NCBI GenBank assembly: GCA_021234155.1
Contig: JAJEKV010000041.1
Coordinates: 4,766,829 to 4,830,828 of the forward strand
Length of the DNA: 64,000 nt
Direction of reading: 5' to 3'
Source of the DNA: Isoetes taiwanensis
Lineage: Eukaryota > Streptophyta > Lycopodiopsida > Isoetales > Isoetaceae
The notes below the pieces were generated by a model. The model searched no databases, had not been told where the DNA came from, and saw only the letters and a list, made by a program, of their open reading frames with translations. Within the stretch, counting starts at the first letter, position 1; the number at the start of each line of letters is the position of its first letter. A program made the translations under genes and the position numbers. Of the stretch, positions 32,940 to 43,887 are shown in pieces.

Positions 32940-33790
32940 TCATAATTAAGACTAACCTTTCTCTGGAATGTAGAAGCATCACTGGCTCCTTTTGGCGATT
33001 CACTGCAGAAAAATAACATTAAAGCTTCAATACCCTTAAGGATGGTATTATCGAGCCATTTATAGAAAGTTGTTTTTGCTAAGAGGTGACAATAGGTCTC
33101 CTATGATAACTGAGCAGATGAATTTTCAAATGAACATGTGAAGTCACTTATCACTTCTGACCTTTCTCTCCATTTCAAATCTACTTCTAGCAGTGTGTCA
33201 TGCCACCATAGCAAGAGAGCCCAGTACTTGCTCATAAGCCGCATCTGATGCCCGTAAATATTGCCCAAGAGCATGTCCACTGCTCAATCGACAAAAGTAA
33301 AATATCTAATCTAAACTTTACTTCCATTCATAGAAAAATTCAAACCCTACAATGACTGTTTCAAAACGTACCTGTGCTTTATGTGTATCTATTCTCCAGC
33401 ATGCAAACAGAATGAACCGCTGCAGCAAAGCATCTACAATAAGCTTCGCCGTGTTTACTGCATGCATCTTTTGATGCACTGTATTTTCCCCATCTAACTT
33501 AGCAACCTTGGCATAGGTTTCAATCAGCATATTGGGTACAGGAGATCCATATCTGACATTTGAGGTATTGTTGCATTTATCTAAAAGTTGACAGGTTGCA
33601 TGTTGTTGAGAACAACTTCCATCTCATTCAACATACCTGATTGTGAGTAACCTTGAATCTGGGAATTGAATGTGGCCATATTAGGTTGAATGTCACTATC
33701 ATTTGCTGGTACATATCCTCCATCTTGCTAGAGTCAAAATTGTCTGATTCCACACTATCTGCACATTGCAAGGGATGGCATTGACTAAGA
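32940..33790 (-). pseudogene. Captured gene fragment in Helitron A, family unknown
   Basis: Exon-like pieces on the sense strand. About 33,770-33,640: Ser/Asn/Asp-rich (DSVESDNFDSSK) ending at a GTATG donor. About 33,565-33,372: NMLIETYAKVAKLDGENTVH then KLIVDALLQRFILFACWRID, ending ...HKAQ before GTACG. A basic piece at 33,300-33,170 includes GNIYGHQMRLMSKYWALLLW in one frame. A short exon at 33,003-32,958 lies between CTGCAG and GTTAGT. The splice pattern and amphipathic helices suggest a real host gene. No family recognised. Confidence 0.4.
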
Positions 33791-36040
33791 TAGCGAAGAA
33801 GCACAATATACTGTATGCTTCATAATGCAAGTATAAATGGAAAAAGATCATAAAGCAAAATACTGGACAGAAAATATAACCTAAAAATGGTTTAGATGGT
33901 ACACGTCTCTGGGGTTTAGAATGATGTGTTCATTCTAAATCTATTATTCTAGGGTTGGAAATCCTGCCAATGTTCTCAAAACAGATATAAATCCTAAAAT
34001 GGTGGAGAGTCCTAGCACTGTTCTCTTAGCCCATCGTTTGTAAATGTCTTGCAGCAAACTTTCTGTATCTATGAAATGTTCTAGTGGATAACAAAATTTG
34101 TATATGTCTGCTCTCTCACAACTTGAATATCATATTACCAGGTTCCAAGAATGTGTGATGATATTTCAAGAAGTAAAAGATGAATGCAAGGGCAAGAAAC
34201 AACTTGCATATATGGATTTATTCATGGAAATTATTGTCTGCTAGCAGCCTCTGGCAGACAATAATGAGTAACAAAAAGCAATTTTTGCAACCAAGGCATC
34301 ACTATTAGAAGTCTAGTTTGGGAAAGATGATTTTTATGCACCTTGGGTCGATACATGTCCGTACAATTGAACAATAGCAAAAGAACTGGATGTAAAGCAC
34401 AAAAGCAAACCTACCTCAATGTACGTCAGTCCAAACTGCAAACAACAACACGATGTGATGTTCTTGAATAGCTCCAAACAACACAAACACAACATGTATC
34501 TACTTAAATGCATCAAAAGCAAAGATAGAGGTTAACTGACTGTCATTGATATGCATGCCATTTCATATAATTGTACCTTCTACTTGTACCGTATCGACTT
34601 GGGTTGATGCTGATGCAAAACCTGCGGCTTATGCTCACAAAAGAGTGCCGCTTATGTTGATGTTGAAGGATAAAAAGAACCTGCTATACGAAAATATGTT
34701 GATCTCCTCATATTAAAACAATGTTTTAGTCTATCAATGGCTGCTTTGAATTCCATGGCTAGGTCCTAGTTTACATTTCCTAACTACTCCCATTACCTGC
34801 ACTTATTGGGGTGTAGTTGTTGATGTTGACGGGGACCACAGAACCTACTACACAAAAATATGCTAATTCCTCACTCTGCAAAAAAAGAAAAATGGTTCAG
34901 TCTATCAAGAAATGGAAGCGTAGCATCAAAATAATCAAATTTGTGCACCTTTAGTGACAAACAATGAGAAGCCACATCCAGCAAGCCGTTTCCTTGAGCG
35001 CATCACATTAGCCATCAGAGAAAGGCTGATCTATCCTAAATAAATGGCAGAGAGTTCGATGAGGAAAGAACGAACATGGACGGGAAAAAAAAAAGAATAT
35101 GCTAGCAAAATACATGACCTTATGTGAGCCTTACGTGAGCCTTATGTCCATGATCTGATAATGAATCATACGTGGAGAAAACATGGGAGATCCACTGCCC
35201 AATCGAAATGCTTGGGCTTCTCTTGAATGCTTGGGTTTCTCCATCTGCTTGCCAGATAATCAAAATAAGAGCCTCGTCACTGCAGCAACAACAGAAACCA
35301 AAACCCCTTGTCCGGTAGCTCCCAGCCAGAAGCAAAAGGGAGATCTGCAATACTTCATAGAAATAAATTGGTCAGGCACAAACTTGATTGTTGAACAAAA
35401 ACAAAAATAGATGCAGGACAAAACAAACTCTGAACCTAATGTGGAGAAAGAGGCAGTAAGATCAAGGGCGATTTTTCATGGAGAATAAAATAAGAGAGAA
35501 GGGTAATACATCAAACAGACACCCAAGAGGGTAAAGAGCTGATTCACGGATTGCATAGCTGGGTCAATACTGGATTCCATGCTTGGATTTTTCAATCATG
35601 CAGGGCCCCCAAAACCGGTTAAACCCAAAAAAGGAATTAAGATTGTACCTTGAGCTTCCTTTGCCTCACCGAATCCTGTGTTTCAGCGACTCCTGTGCCA
35701 GTGACTCAGTGAGGATCTACCTGAGACCAAGACCTTATTCACTGCTAAGCCGCCTTATTTCCACGCATAGCAGATCCTTGAGAAGAAAACCTGAGAAGAA
35801 AGTTTGGGCATAAGAAGCTCAGAGATACAAAAATCAAGTGAAAACCGTCTGTAAAACTGAAAAATGTTCTATATAATCGAAAGAGAAGGAAGAAAGAAGA
35901 GTTAGGGTTCTACCTTTTACTTGCTATGACGATTCCCAACAGGATCAGCTCAAGACGGTGCCTCTAAACAGTGGATTTTGTGGAACCAGTGGCCTTGCAA
36001 AATCCAAGTTTTGCTATGCTCTGCTTTGGCGAGCTCTGGC

Positions 36041-36253
36041 CGCGCGCCGTGCTGTGTTAACCGACGGGCACTGCCCACACCCAAGAGAGAGAATACTGCT
36101 GCCGGAAAAATGAAGAGAAACAACAAAAATATTTTGAAAGAAGAAGGTTGGCCGGAAAAAGCGTTACATGGCCGGAAAAAGCGTTACATCCGGCGGCCGG
36201 AAAGGGGAACCCGGCGTGAGAGAGAAAGGGCAAAAACTTTTTAAGTAAGTAGA
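36041..36253 (-). repeat. Helitron 5'-region repeat, copy in A (matches 40,418-40,571 in B)
   Basis: Both begin GTGCTGTGTTAACCGACGGG, go through CCCACACCCAAGAGAGAGAA, and contain two tandem GCGTTACATGGCCGGAAAAA-type units and a CCGGCG stem. This gives independent support that A and B are members of one family. Confidence 0.85.
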
Positions 36254-38933
36254 CTAGTAAACGTGTGCCCGGCGTTGCCGGGCTAATCTCTTGGCTTGTG
36301 CTTTTACATGGTCTTTATGTCCATATCCACTTTTACCAGTTCCGACAATGTGTGCCCGGCGTTGCCGAGCTAATGTCCTGGCGTGTGTTTTTCCTTGGCA
36401 TCTAACCTTTTCCTTGATCAACCTTCAAGAACCCACATCACAACAATCTTTATAGGGGCCTTCAATCGGTGTAGAAACCATCAATGATGGAAACCATCAA
36501 TGATGAATTCCAAATCAGCATGTCTACAGTTTATGTTGATCAACCTTTAATTTCCATGCTGATTTCCATTGCTGCTGCTGCGCTGCCTTGTCCTCTACCA
36601 GGATGCATTCGAACATTCACACGAACAGGAAAAGGCTCCTAAAGTGTATGCAAGGTAATCTTTACAAACGTGTAAAACAACCAGTTCCATAACATGTCAT
36701 TCAAGATCTGAAGGGGTTAGACAAAGACATGGAAGATGTAAGGCTATAAAGATTCACCATTACTTGATGGCCCATGCTTTGTCCATCATAGTGGAAAAGG
36801 ATGGGGCGACATCTCTTGTCTTCATTCATCAAACTTGAATTCTAAAAGTGGGCTGTAAATGCTGCTTTTCCTTGCTTTACATGCAAGCTGGAAAACCTTA
36901 CATAAGACAATATTTTCCAGTCAGAAAACTACAGAGAGTAAATATGAGGCTTAGAAGCTACTAAAAAACAAACATAAAACATGCATAATACAAAATATAA
37001 CATCATAGTGTATAGAGCATTGTAAATCACAACTACATTTTGGCAACTCGGCACCTGCAAAGTCTAGATTGCTGCAACAAATGTCCAGACTTTGCAACAC
37101 CAATGAAGAGATTAAATATTACCTTTTTTGGCAAAATGAAACCAGTTTAATTGGAATGAAAAAGAAACATTATTTCAAAGATGAAATTGAGCAAATTACT
37201 TGCTTACAAATAGCTTCCGATAGTCGAAACTTCATTTCCAAGTTAACAGCTATGTCCATCGAATAACCTATATGCTGGAAATCATTATGACGGGGCCAAT
37301 ATGTGTGAGAAAAGGACAACCTAAGAGTTTTGGAATAAGCTTCAGAAAAGACCACGTACCTTGAAATCCCTGTTAAGAAGAAACGAAATAATATAAGTAG
37401 GATTTGCTGCATTGGCATAGAAGTCTCATAGGTATCAAACCCTTATTGAATGCTGCGGAAAAACATCATGCAAGAGCTAAAGAGCATGAAGCCTGAAGAG
37501 AATGTTCCTAAACCATGAGGAAAAACTTGTAGATGGAGATAAATTCAGAAAGGGCAACAGTAGAGCATCAAAACGTGAAAGATTCGGGAATGAAAGAACT
37601 TTAGGCTTACGAAGAAATTACCTGATACAACCAGACCAGCAACCAAAAAGCTTTTCCTTTAAGCTTTTCCTGCAAAAAGCAAAAAGCGTTCCATATCTGC
37701 AGTTCCATTTCTGAAAAGAACAGAGGATAAAGGATAATGTGTACCTCGGCCTGGTTGAAGGTTTGAAGGAAAACAAAGATGCTTGTCCGATGCTTAGGTA
37801 TCAGAATACCGTCAGTCAATTACCTCCACCAACACTACCTGTCGATACCTCTGCTCTGCTCTGTCTCCAAAGCCCAAGCTCCAGCCGTGCACCAAAATGC
37901 AAGATCCAGCCTTGAACGTTTTGAATCCCAAGATCAAGCCCTGCGCACCAGCATCTTAGCTACTTAAGATGACTGTACACCTGAAAAGTCTAGATTGCTG
38001 CAACAAATGTCTAATTAGTACTTACTCAGCCCGATGGCCATTAAAGCAAATTTGCAAGTGTATTGAATAGGTTATTTGCTTCTCATGGCATTAATAATAT
38101 AACAGTTCCTATAAGCACATTACCAGAATGGAGATGCTATATGGAGAAATAAGACCCTATTGGAAATGATTGTTATAACTTGAATCCCTCTCAACTTTTG
38201 CTGCCACCAGCTACCCTCATTGCTTTCTGGGCATCTGACAAACGTAAATATAAGGCAATTCTCTTCTACATGCCAAAGGAAATGAAAAGGAAAGAAATAG
38301 GCAGCCTAAATAAGAAAGCTGGTTTTTTTCAGAAAAAATGTTCACCAGAGTACTAATAAGGGCAACACAATTGTAGCTAACAAAATATACATTGATGACA
38401 GATGTAAAGGAAGAATGATCAAAATTTTGGGAATGTTGTTGAAAGTGCAGACCTGTATTAGAAAGCATGCACCAGTCCAAACATAAGAACTCCATCACGT
38501 TTAGATCTACAATAGACATAAAAAAGCCTTTCAAGATGCAAAACACTGCTTTTGGAGATCACTCTTGAACCAAACGTTATCCATTGAGCTGAAATCAAAT
38601 TGGTATAACTACTATGACACTGAAATATCAGGCCCAGTGATACCTGCTATCTATGTCTCCCCATTGTTTTCTACTACAGTATCAAAACTATGATAACAAA
38701 AATGGCAACCACAGATAATACTACAATATGATTAACAGACAACTAAGCTGACAGAAGTATGTTTGGAGCAGATCCCACATTTGGACAGAAAAAGAGATTT
38801 TTGCAGTAAAAGTTGTTCTTTTTAGGCTTAAAGCATCAATGCTTCTTGGCAAGGGCAACAAAAACAAAGGAAGCAGCAAGGCACTTACCCAAAGAAGCAA
38901 GACCAGAGCTGTCCAAGTTTTTGTTTCCTACTT

Positions 38934-39431
38934 TCAAGAGAAGCATAAGATAATTCTTGCCTTTGTTGCAGACATGAGTTCAATGTGTAAAACCATGAGC
39001 TGGATGTGTAAAAATCTATCTGCACCTTCACAAATCAAGAAAAACATCCGCAAACAATAATTTATAGATGTGGAATTTATAGATGTGGCAACAATAATCG
39101 ATGGTCTGTTTTTGAAGAACTGATGGAAGGCGAATAAAATCATGCTTGTAGCTGTGGATATTATCCCAGAAGTAATACTTGGACGATAGCTTATTTGCAA
39201 AGGTAATGGACTACGAAACTTAATTAGAACTTTACCTGCAAAAGCGCCCTTTACCAATTTGAAGGTCCCCAAAAAACTCTCCGGAGACTGGACCGAAGAT
39301 ATTGTGAGAAGGAGCTGACTCCCCTGGCTCATGTGCTGCTGGATAATGCACTGCTTCAAAAAAATCCTAGCGTTGTTTGAAGCTGCTGGTAATTTAAACA
39401 GATAAATTGTTGGTTGAAGTTGCTGCCGCAT
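38934..39431 (-). pseudogene. Open segment of 165 codons in Helitron B with an exon-like start
   Basis: The 5' part (about 39,400-39,232) looks exonic and ends at a GTAAAG donor-like site. Which frame is real is unclear: one reads ...SSVQSPESFLGTFKLVKGAF, another reads HEPGESAPSHNIFGPVSGEF. The rest is intron-like. Family unknown. Confidence 0.3.
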
Positions 39432-40065
39432 GCTCCCGCATTTTTGAATGGATAAATGATGGAGAGCCGGGTAGAGAATCCTTCCGGATACATAGCCTAA
39501 TGCTCATTCTTCTGGATACATAGCCTAATGCTTATTTATAGCGGATCTAATTTGGAATTCCGGTGTAGCATATGGTGTATACCTACAAAAAGTCCTTGTG
39601 GTTGAACACTATGTGCTGGATGGTAAATCGGGCATATCTGCTGGCATTTAGCCCTGGCATGCAAAGCAGACGTTAGAATTGCAAGACCTCTATTTCTAAC
39701 ATATCATCAGCATAGTGTCACTCAAAAAGACATACTTCAAACAGAATCTGTTCAATTGAAGGAATATAACTACTTATATCCATACAATAATCCACCTCCC
39801 GGAGAAGAAAACATGCATCTGTTCTCGCCATCAATAGGCTTTATTGCAACATTTCATACAAAAAATAATTGATTCAATGTATTATCGGCTATGAGATCCC
39901 TAAACTACAAAAGAAAAGTGCGATACCTGCTATTGAGCTTGCAGCAGAAGAATCTCCAACAGAACTCTAAAGCATGCATGACGAAATGCAATAGGATCCT
40001 GTTATGGCCCTCAAAGCAATTCTTCCCGTCCTTTCTTCAATGTGAATCCATCATTTGCCACATTT

Positions 40066-40404
40066 TCAGCTTGTCAGAGAAGCTATAAACAATTTAGAAG
40101 CCGAAGATATGGCTAAAGATGTGGCCAAAGATATGTGACAGAGTGCTCCAAACATAATCCACCTGTGTTGATTGCGGCCATGTTCTTGTTTCTTCTTCTC
40201 AATACATTTCATAAGCACACCGGGAACACACCAAGCGGCAAAATCACAAACGAAACAGAGCTTCTTGAAAGTCCTAAAATGCCACAGCAAGCACATACTA
40301 TCAAACAGCTCTGTGCCTATTTGCAGAGAAGCAAGTGACCTGAGGTTACCGGATGAAGCAAAAACCTTTTTCCACGATTTTGAATCGGTGGTTTGCGTAA
40401 TCAT
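40066..40404 (-). other. Unassigned open segment near the 5' end of Helitron B
   Basis: 112 codons on the Helitron sense strand, with opposing frames also open. It includes a Cys/Trp/Phe-rich hydrophobic stretch. Nothing recognised; it could be captured promoter-proximal sequence of a host gene. Confidence 0.2.
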
Positions 40405-40611
40405 GGAAGGCGGAGTGCTGTGTTAACCGACGGGCACCGCCCACACCCAAGAGAGAGAAAGTCGCTGCCGGAAAAATGAAGAGAAGAAAAAAAAAATGTC
40501 GTTTTGGCCAGAAAAAGCGTTACATGGCCGGAAAAAGCGTTACATCCGGCGCCGGAAAGGGCACACCGGAAAGAAGAAAGGAAGGAAGGAAGGAAGGAAG
40601 GTACTTTTATC

Positions 40612-41635
40612 GTCCACGGAGACCAATCGGTCTATGGGACCCAATACTAAAACGCAGCCAGCGGATTACGCCTCGGATTAAAACCCCCGCCCGAAGGGTT
40701 TTCGAGGGAAAACCGGCGGCGAATCACCCACAAACCGTGCTAATCATATAAAATGCGTAAACATCCCAATATATACAAATATGCACCACCCCCGTAGTGC
40801 CTAGTCACGTGAACAAACCAAAGGGGGCAAATGTGACCTCGCAGTCCCGTACCTCCCGGATGTATGACCCCATGGCACGCATCGACGGTGTTTCATCGAA
40901 TGCAAGGACACGTCCGGCACCGCATTAAAGGAGCGTGATCCGCCCTGACCGATCAACACCGGGCAACTCGAAAGTGTGAGACTCATCCTCAATGGCACCC
41001 GCTTGATGCAGACAGCAGAGCTCGCCTGGCCGGGCTCCCCAATCCACCCGCCTGCCTCTCGATGCGAAGATGGTGGGCACCTGTGCGAATGGAGGGCAAT
41101 GAGTCTGCGCTTTTTCAGGGCATTTGGGAACAGCGGTAGAATTTGGGCCCCGGGCTAACACGGGGGTTGATGTGCTCCTTGTAATGGGCCATATTGACTG
41201 CTCTAGAGCAATGGGGTCCCGAGCTTGCCAAGTAAACAAGCATCTAGGTACTCCCGGTATCCCACGATCGACGGCGCTGGCGGTATGCGACGCATCGTGG
41301 TTCACCCGTTCCATCTGGCGAACCATCGATCTCTCTTACCCCTCCAACAGCCCTAAGCATTTAGCGGACTCATGGCCACAATGTAAGCCCGGTCGCCGAA
41401 AGCATCACCCATAGTAACCACTTTACGAAAATAGAGCGATGTGTCTATCAAGGGTTGCCCGTGACGGCGGCAAGAATCCGGTTTCTGCTTGCCGAAATCG
41501 ATAGGGGATGAAGGTTTCACCCCCTAAGTGCCCGTGCCAAATGCCTTCGCACCTGCTCCAAGTCATTCCGTGTCGCCAAAGAGACGACCGGCCCCAAACC
41601 TCGACCCCGCATGTAAGGACAGTTCGACCGGTGCC
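40612..41635. other. GC-rich insert, possible organelle-derived DNA
   Basis: Base composition changes sharply at about 40,612 and back at about 41,635, and the Helitron end sequence (GGAGAAAGGGCAAAAACTTT) resumes right after. Several frames are open for 60-133 codons on both strands with no protein recognised, typical of GC-rich non-coding DNA. The texture recalls plant mitochondrial intron or spacer DNA, but I could not match any gene, tRNA or rRNA, and no group II domain V was found. Confidence 0.3.
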
Positions 41636-41997
41636 CTAAATGTATGTGGAGAAAGGGCAAAAACTTTTAAGTAAGTAGATACCATTAAAGAAACATAGAT
41701 AAATGCCATTCAAGAAATATGGATGCACAAACTTCACACTCAAGACAAACTCGATGGAGGCAAACCTTGCATATCCAAATGTGTCGGTCCGTACTTCCCC
41801 GTAAAAGAAGAGATACAAAAGACTTCGTTCAAGCACATTTACACTATCCCCCCTTTATAAAATCATATCACATTTTACTCACGATCTTTTGGTCGAATAG
41901 CATACGATGGTAAATCACAGCTTCTTCACACATTAAAAGACTTCGAGCAACTAATGCGTAATTCTTTCTTTGTCAACCGTACGCTCTGATCCATTTC

Positions 41998-42127
41998 ATG
42001 ATCCATACCAGGTTGTTGCTCTTGCTTTTGAAGCAGAAATTGCTTGCCTTCTCCCGACAATTTTATGATCCATACCAGGTTGTTGCTCTTGCTTTTGAAG
42101 CGGAAATTGCTTGCCTTCTCCCGACAT
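41998..42127. repeat. Two-copy tandem duplication, period 67 bp
   Basis: ATGATCCATACCAGGTTGTT starts at 41,998 and 42,065. The copies continue through GCTCTTGCTTTTGAAGC and TTGCTTGCCTTCTCCCGACA with one substitution. Confidence 0.95.
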
Positions 42128-42494
42128 TTTCACTCGCGAAACGAAGAAGTACTCTTTTTATTAATACTGGAAGATATTACAATATCTTTGGATTGTTGCA
42201 ATATTTCCATGCATTAAGAGTGCATATGGCGTGATGGAAAGGAAATTGACAAATAGCAAATCTTTTAACACCAATAGCAAATCCTGATCATGTGCATTTC
42301 ATGCTAACTCCCCTTTCCTACTCCATTACATGCATTTATGAGAACTTCTGATAATAGTTTTGTTAAAACACCACAATAGTTTTAACACATAAAGCAGGTT
42401 TAACACAAACATTCTATAATTGCAAAGGTGCACGTTAATATCTAACATGTCCAAAGGCATTCATATTCAATAACGAAAAAGAACATTATCAAGA

Positions 42495-43084
42495 TAAGGC
42501 ACAGAGGTCTCTACCCCTTAATCCCTCGCTACTAAGGCTAACAGGGATACTATCATAGATTCATCCATCCATCCATAACAAAGCATAATCCATAATTGAA
42601 ATATAATCCTAAGTATCAAAGAAGGGTTAATCCTAAGGAAAGACCACCAGAGAAGACTGATTGAGGCGCTACCCTAGAAACATCAAGCTAGACTATCCAC
42701 TAACCCGAGTTTCTGCTAGATCCGTTATCATGAGGTATCTCCATCTCCAAGGAACTTGGGCGCTCAGCAGCTGCTCCTCCTGGTTCGATTTTGGGGCCAA
42801 ATAGGGTAGGGATCCAATTTGATGCCCCAAGTTAGCATTCTCATGCTGGCCAATCGAATTTGGCCAAGTGGCACCTTCCTAATTAATCAATTAACTTAAT
42901 TGAGTTAATTTGACAATGCTTCCTTAATTATAGGTAATTAACCTTTAATAATTAATTTAGCATAGCTAAATTAATCCCTTTTAGGTCAACCCCCTAGGTT
43001 AAAATACCCCATGGCGGCGTATCTTTACTGCGTGACGTCTCCGTATATTTATATGTATACCGTATAAATACTTGAAACGTCATA
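42495..43084 (-). repeat. 5' LTR of the chromovirus, outer part
   Basis: Resumes TAAGGCACAGAGGTCTCTAC and matches 11,033-11,631 of the 3' LTR to CGTCA, where one base differs (CATA for CACA). With 25,069-26,017 it makes a 1.54-kb LTR. Confidence 0.95.
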
Positions 43085-43887
43085 CTGTACGTGGACCGGG
43101 ACCTCACACCCGCACAACAGGAGGCACGCAGACAGGAGCTTGTCAGGGTAAGAGGCATTCGCCACCAAGGGGGTGCCGCAGGATTGGTTTGGGGCAGGAT
43201 GCACACTTTTCTCCAGCCTGCTACTGCTGCAGACCCCGCAGTCCCAACCGCAGCTGAACGTGGCCCTGCTTCTGCTTCTCCTACCACGGCCCCCCCTTCT
43301 CCTGCTCCCTCACGACCCACGCCCTCTCAGCCACATGCTGCCTCTGCTCCATCTACTTCTCATTCAGCCTCTGCTTCCCGTCCTCCCCCATGACTTCAGT
43401 TTGCGCATACCACTTCCGGCGACGACAAATAGGAATTGTGCCTCCCTACCGGTCTCATGGAATTGTCGAGGCTTCCCTTGGCGAAGGGGGACAGATCTCA
43501 ACTTCGATGGCAGCCGATATGGATCTCATCTTTCTCATGGAGACATGGGAGCATGCTTTGGGCACAAAGCTACTGATCTGCACGGGTTACCAACATTTCT
43601 CGGTCTTCAATACCATGACAGACGAGGGGTCATGGTGGGGTCGCTTTGCTACCACCGGACAACCTTGGCACATTCGGTTACCCTCCGTAGATGCATGGAC
43701 AAACCGGTACTTGTGGGTTCGTGGTGCATAATACCGCTGGCAACCCTCTTTTACGTCACTGTTATTTCCCTCACGCAGAGCACCTTCTATTGCAGCCACC
43801 CCGATGCGGATAGGATGGACCCTTATGTCGATCTATAATGATGACATACAGCAGCACAAGCAGTTGGGTAGGGTCGTCCTTCTTGGG
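43085..43887 (+). pseudogene. LINE: end of ORF1 and start of ORF2 endonuclease, broken
   Basis: 43,091-43,393 encodes a basic, then Ala/Pro/Ser-rich tail ending PPP and stop. Overlapping it begins a sequence with the order of the apurinic-type LINE endonuclease: VSWNCRG (43,459), then in another frame MDLIFLMETWEHALGTKLL (the 'EtW' metal-binding Glu), HGGVALL (43,629), TNRYLWVRG (43,700) and QQHKQLGRVVLLG (43,853-43,887, where 'GDFN' should follow). Two or three frame shifts are needed. It stops dead at the sulfate transporter duplication, before the reverse transcriptase, so it is 3'-truncated, the reverse of usual LINE truncation. It is probably the continuation of the GC-rich piece at 9.0-10.1 kb. 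Confidence 0.6.

Larger units (their letters stand above)
31043..36253 (-). mobile_element. Helitron A, complete non-autonomous copy (5.2 kb)
   Basis: Preceded by A (31,042). On minus its 5' end is TCTACTTACTTAAAAAGTTT (36,253 downward) and its 3' end is GCCCGGC-AAC-GCCGGGC, ACACTTTA, CTAG (31,043). It is followed without any gap by Helitron B in the same orientation. Internal 5'-region repeats GCGTTACATGGCCGGAAAAA lie at 36,160-36,200. No Rep/helicase. It carries exon-like pieces, annotated separately. Confidence 0.85.
36254..41679 (-). mobile_element. Helitron B, complete non-autonomous copy (5.4 kb), head-to-tail with A
   Basis: CTAG at 36,254 directly follows the GA (5' TC on minus) of Helitron A; its hairpin GCCCGGC-AAC-GCCGGGC, ACACGTTTA, CTAG is intact. 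The right end is GGCAAAAACTTTTAAGTAAG then TAGA at 41,679, followed by T (41,680), so A and B together satisfy the A|T rule. A second, diverged 3'-hairpin unit lies 97 bp inside (about 36,350-36,400). The 5' portion holds a GAAG microsatellite (40,573-40,610) and a 1-kb GC-rich insert. No Rep/helicase. Confidence 0.85.
26018..42494 (-). mobile_element. Helitron block inserted in the 5' LTR (16.5 kb, compound)
   Basis: The uninterrupted LTR copy reads AAGAACATAAGGC. Here the block begins after that A and ends before that T, the A|T target rule of Helitrons. Read on the minus strand it starts TC (42,494-42,493: TCTTGATAATG) and ends in a hairpin (TGCCCG, 7-nt loop, CGGGCA), CACGTTT and CTAG (26,018). 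No target duplication or inverted ends are present, as expected. No Rep or helicase frame is visible (longest frames under 170 codons), so it is non-autonomous. It contains two complete internal Helitrons plus an orphan 3' hairpin at about 30,947, so the ends may belong to different members of a tandem series. Confidence 0.88.
10124..43084 (-). mobile_element. Chromodomain Ty3/gypsy LTR retrotransposon carrying extra ORFs, interrupted by nested elements
   Basis: In minus-strand order: 5' LTR (43,084-42,495 plus 26,017-25,069, split by Helitrons), tRNA-Met primer site (25,067-25,056), a 5-kb region with four accessory frames, gag and protease/reverse transcriptase (19,808-17,281), a nested small LTR element, RNase H, integrase and chromodomain (14,524-12,130), polypurine tract (11,644-11,632) and 3' LTR (11,631-10,124). 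LTR ends are TGTGACG...CGTCACA. The order protease, reverse transcriptase, RNase H, integrase is that of Ty3/gypsy, and the C-terminal chromodomain marks a chromovirus. The 3' LTR lacks its outer 44 bp, so no target duplication can be scored. Without nested DNA the element is about 13.7 kb, large for a chromovirus. Confidence 0.93.

Noticed and set aside
40925-41414. rRNA or an rRNA-antisense protein in the GC-rich block
   Set aside because: No rRNA core sequence could be recognised on either strand.
26018-42494. Autonomous Helitron with Rep/helicase
   Set aside because: No replication-initiator (HUH) or helicase motif could be found in any frame; all open segments are short.
43173-43838. 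A single 221-residue protein
   Set aside because: Only its middle part follows the LINE endonuclease; the rest is an out-of-frame reading of ORF1 and ORF2.
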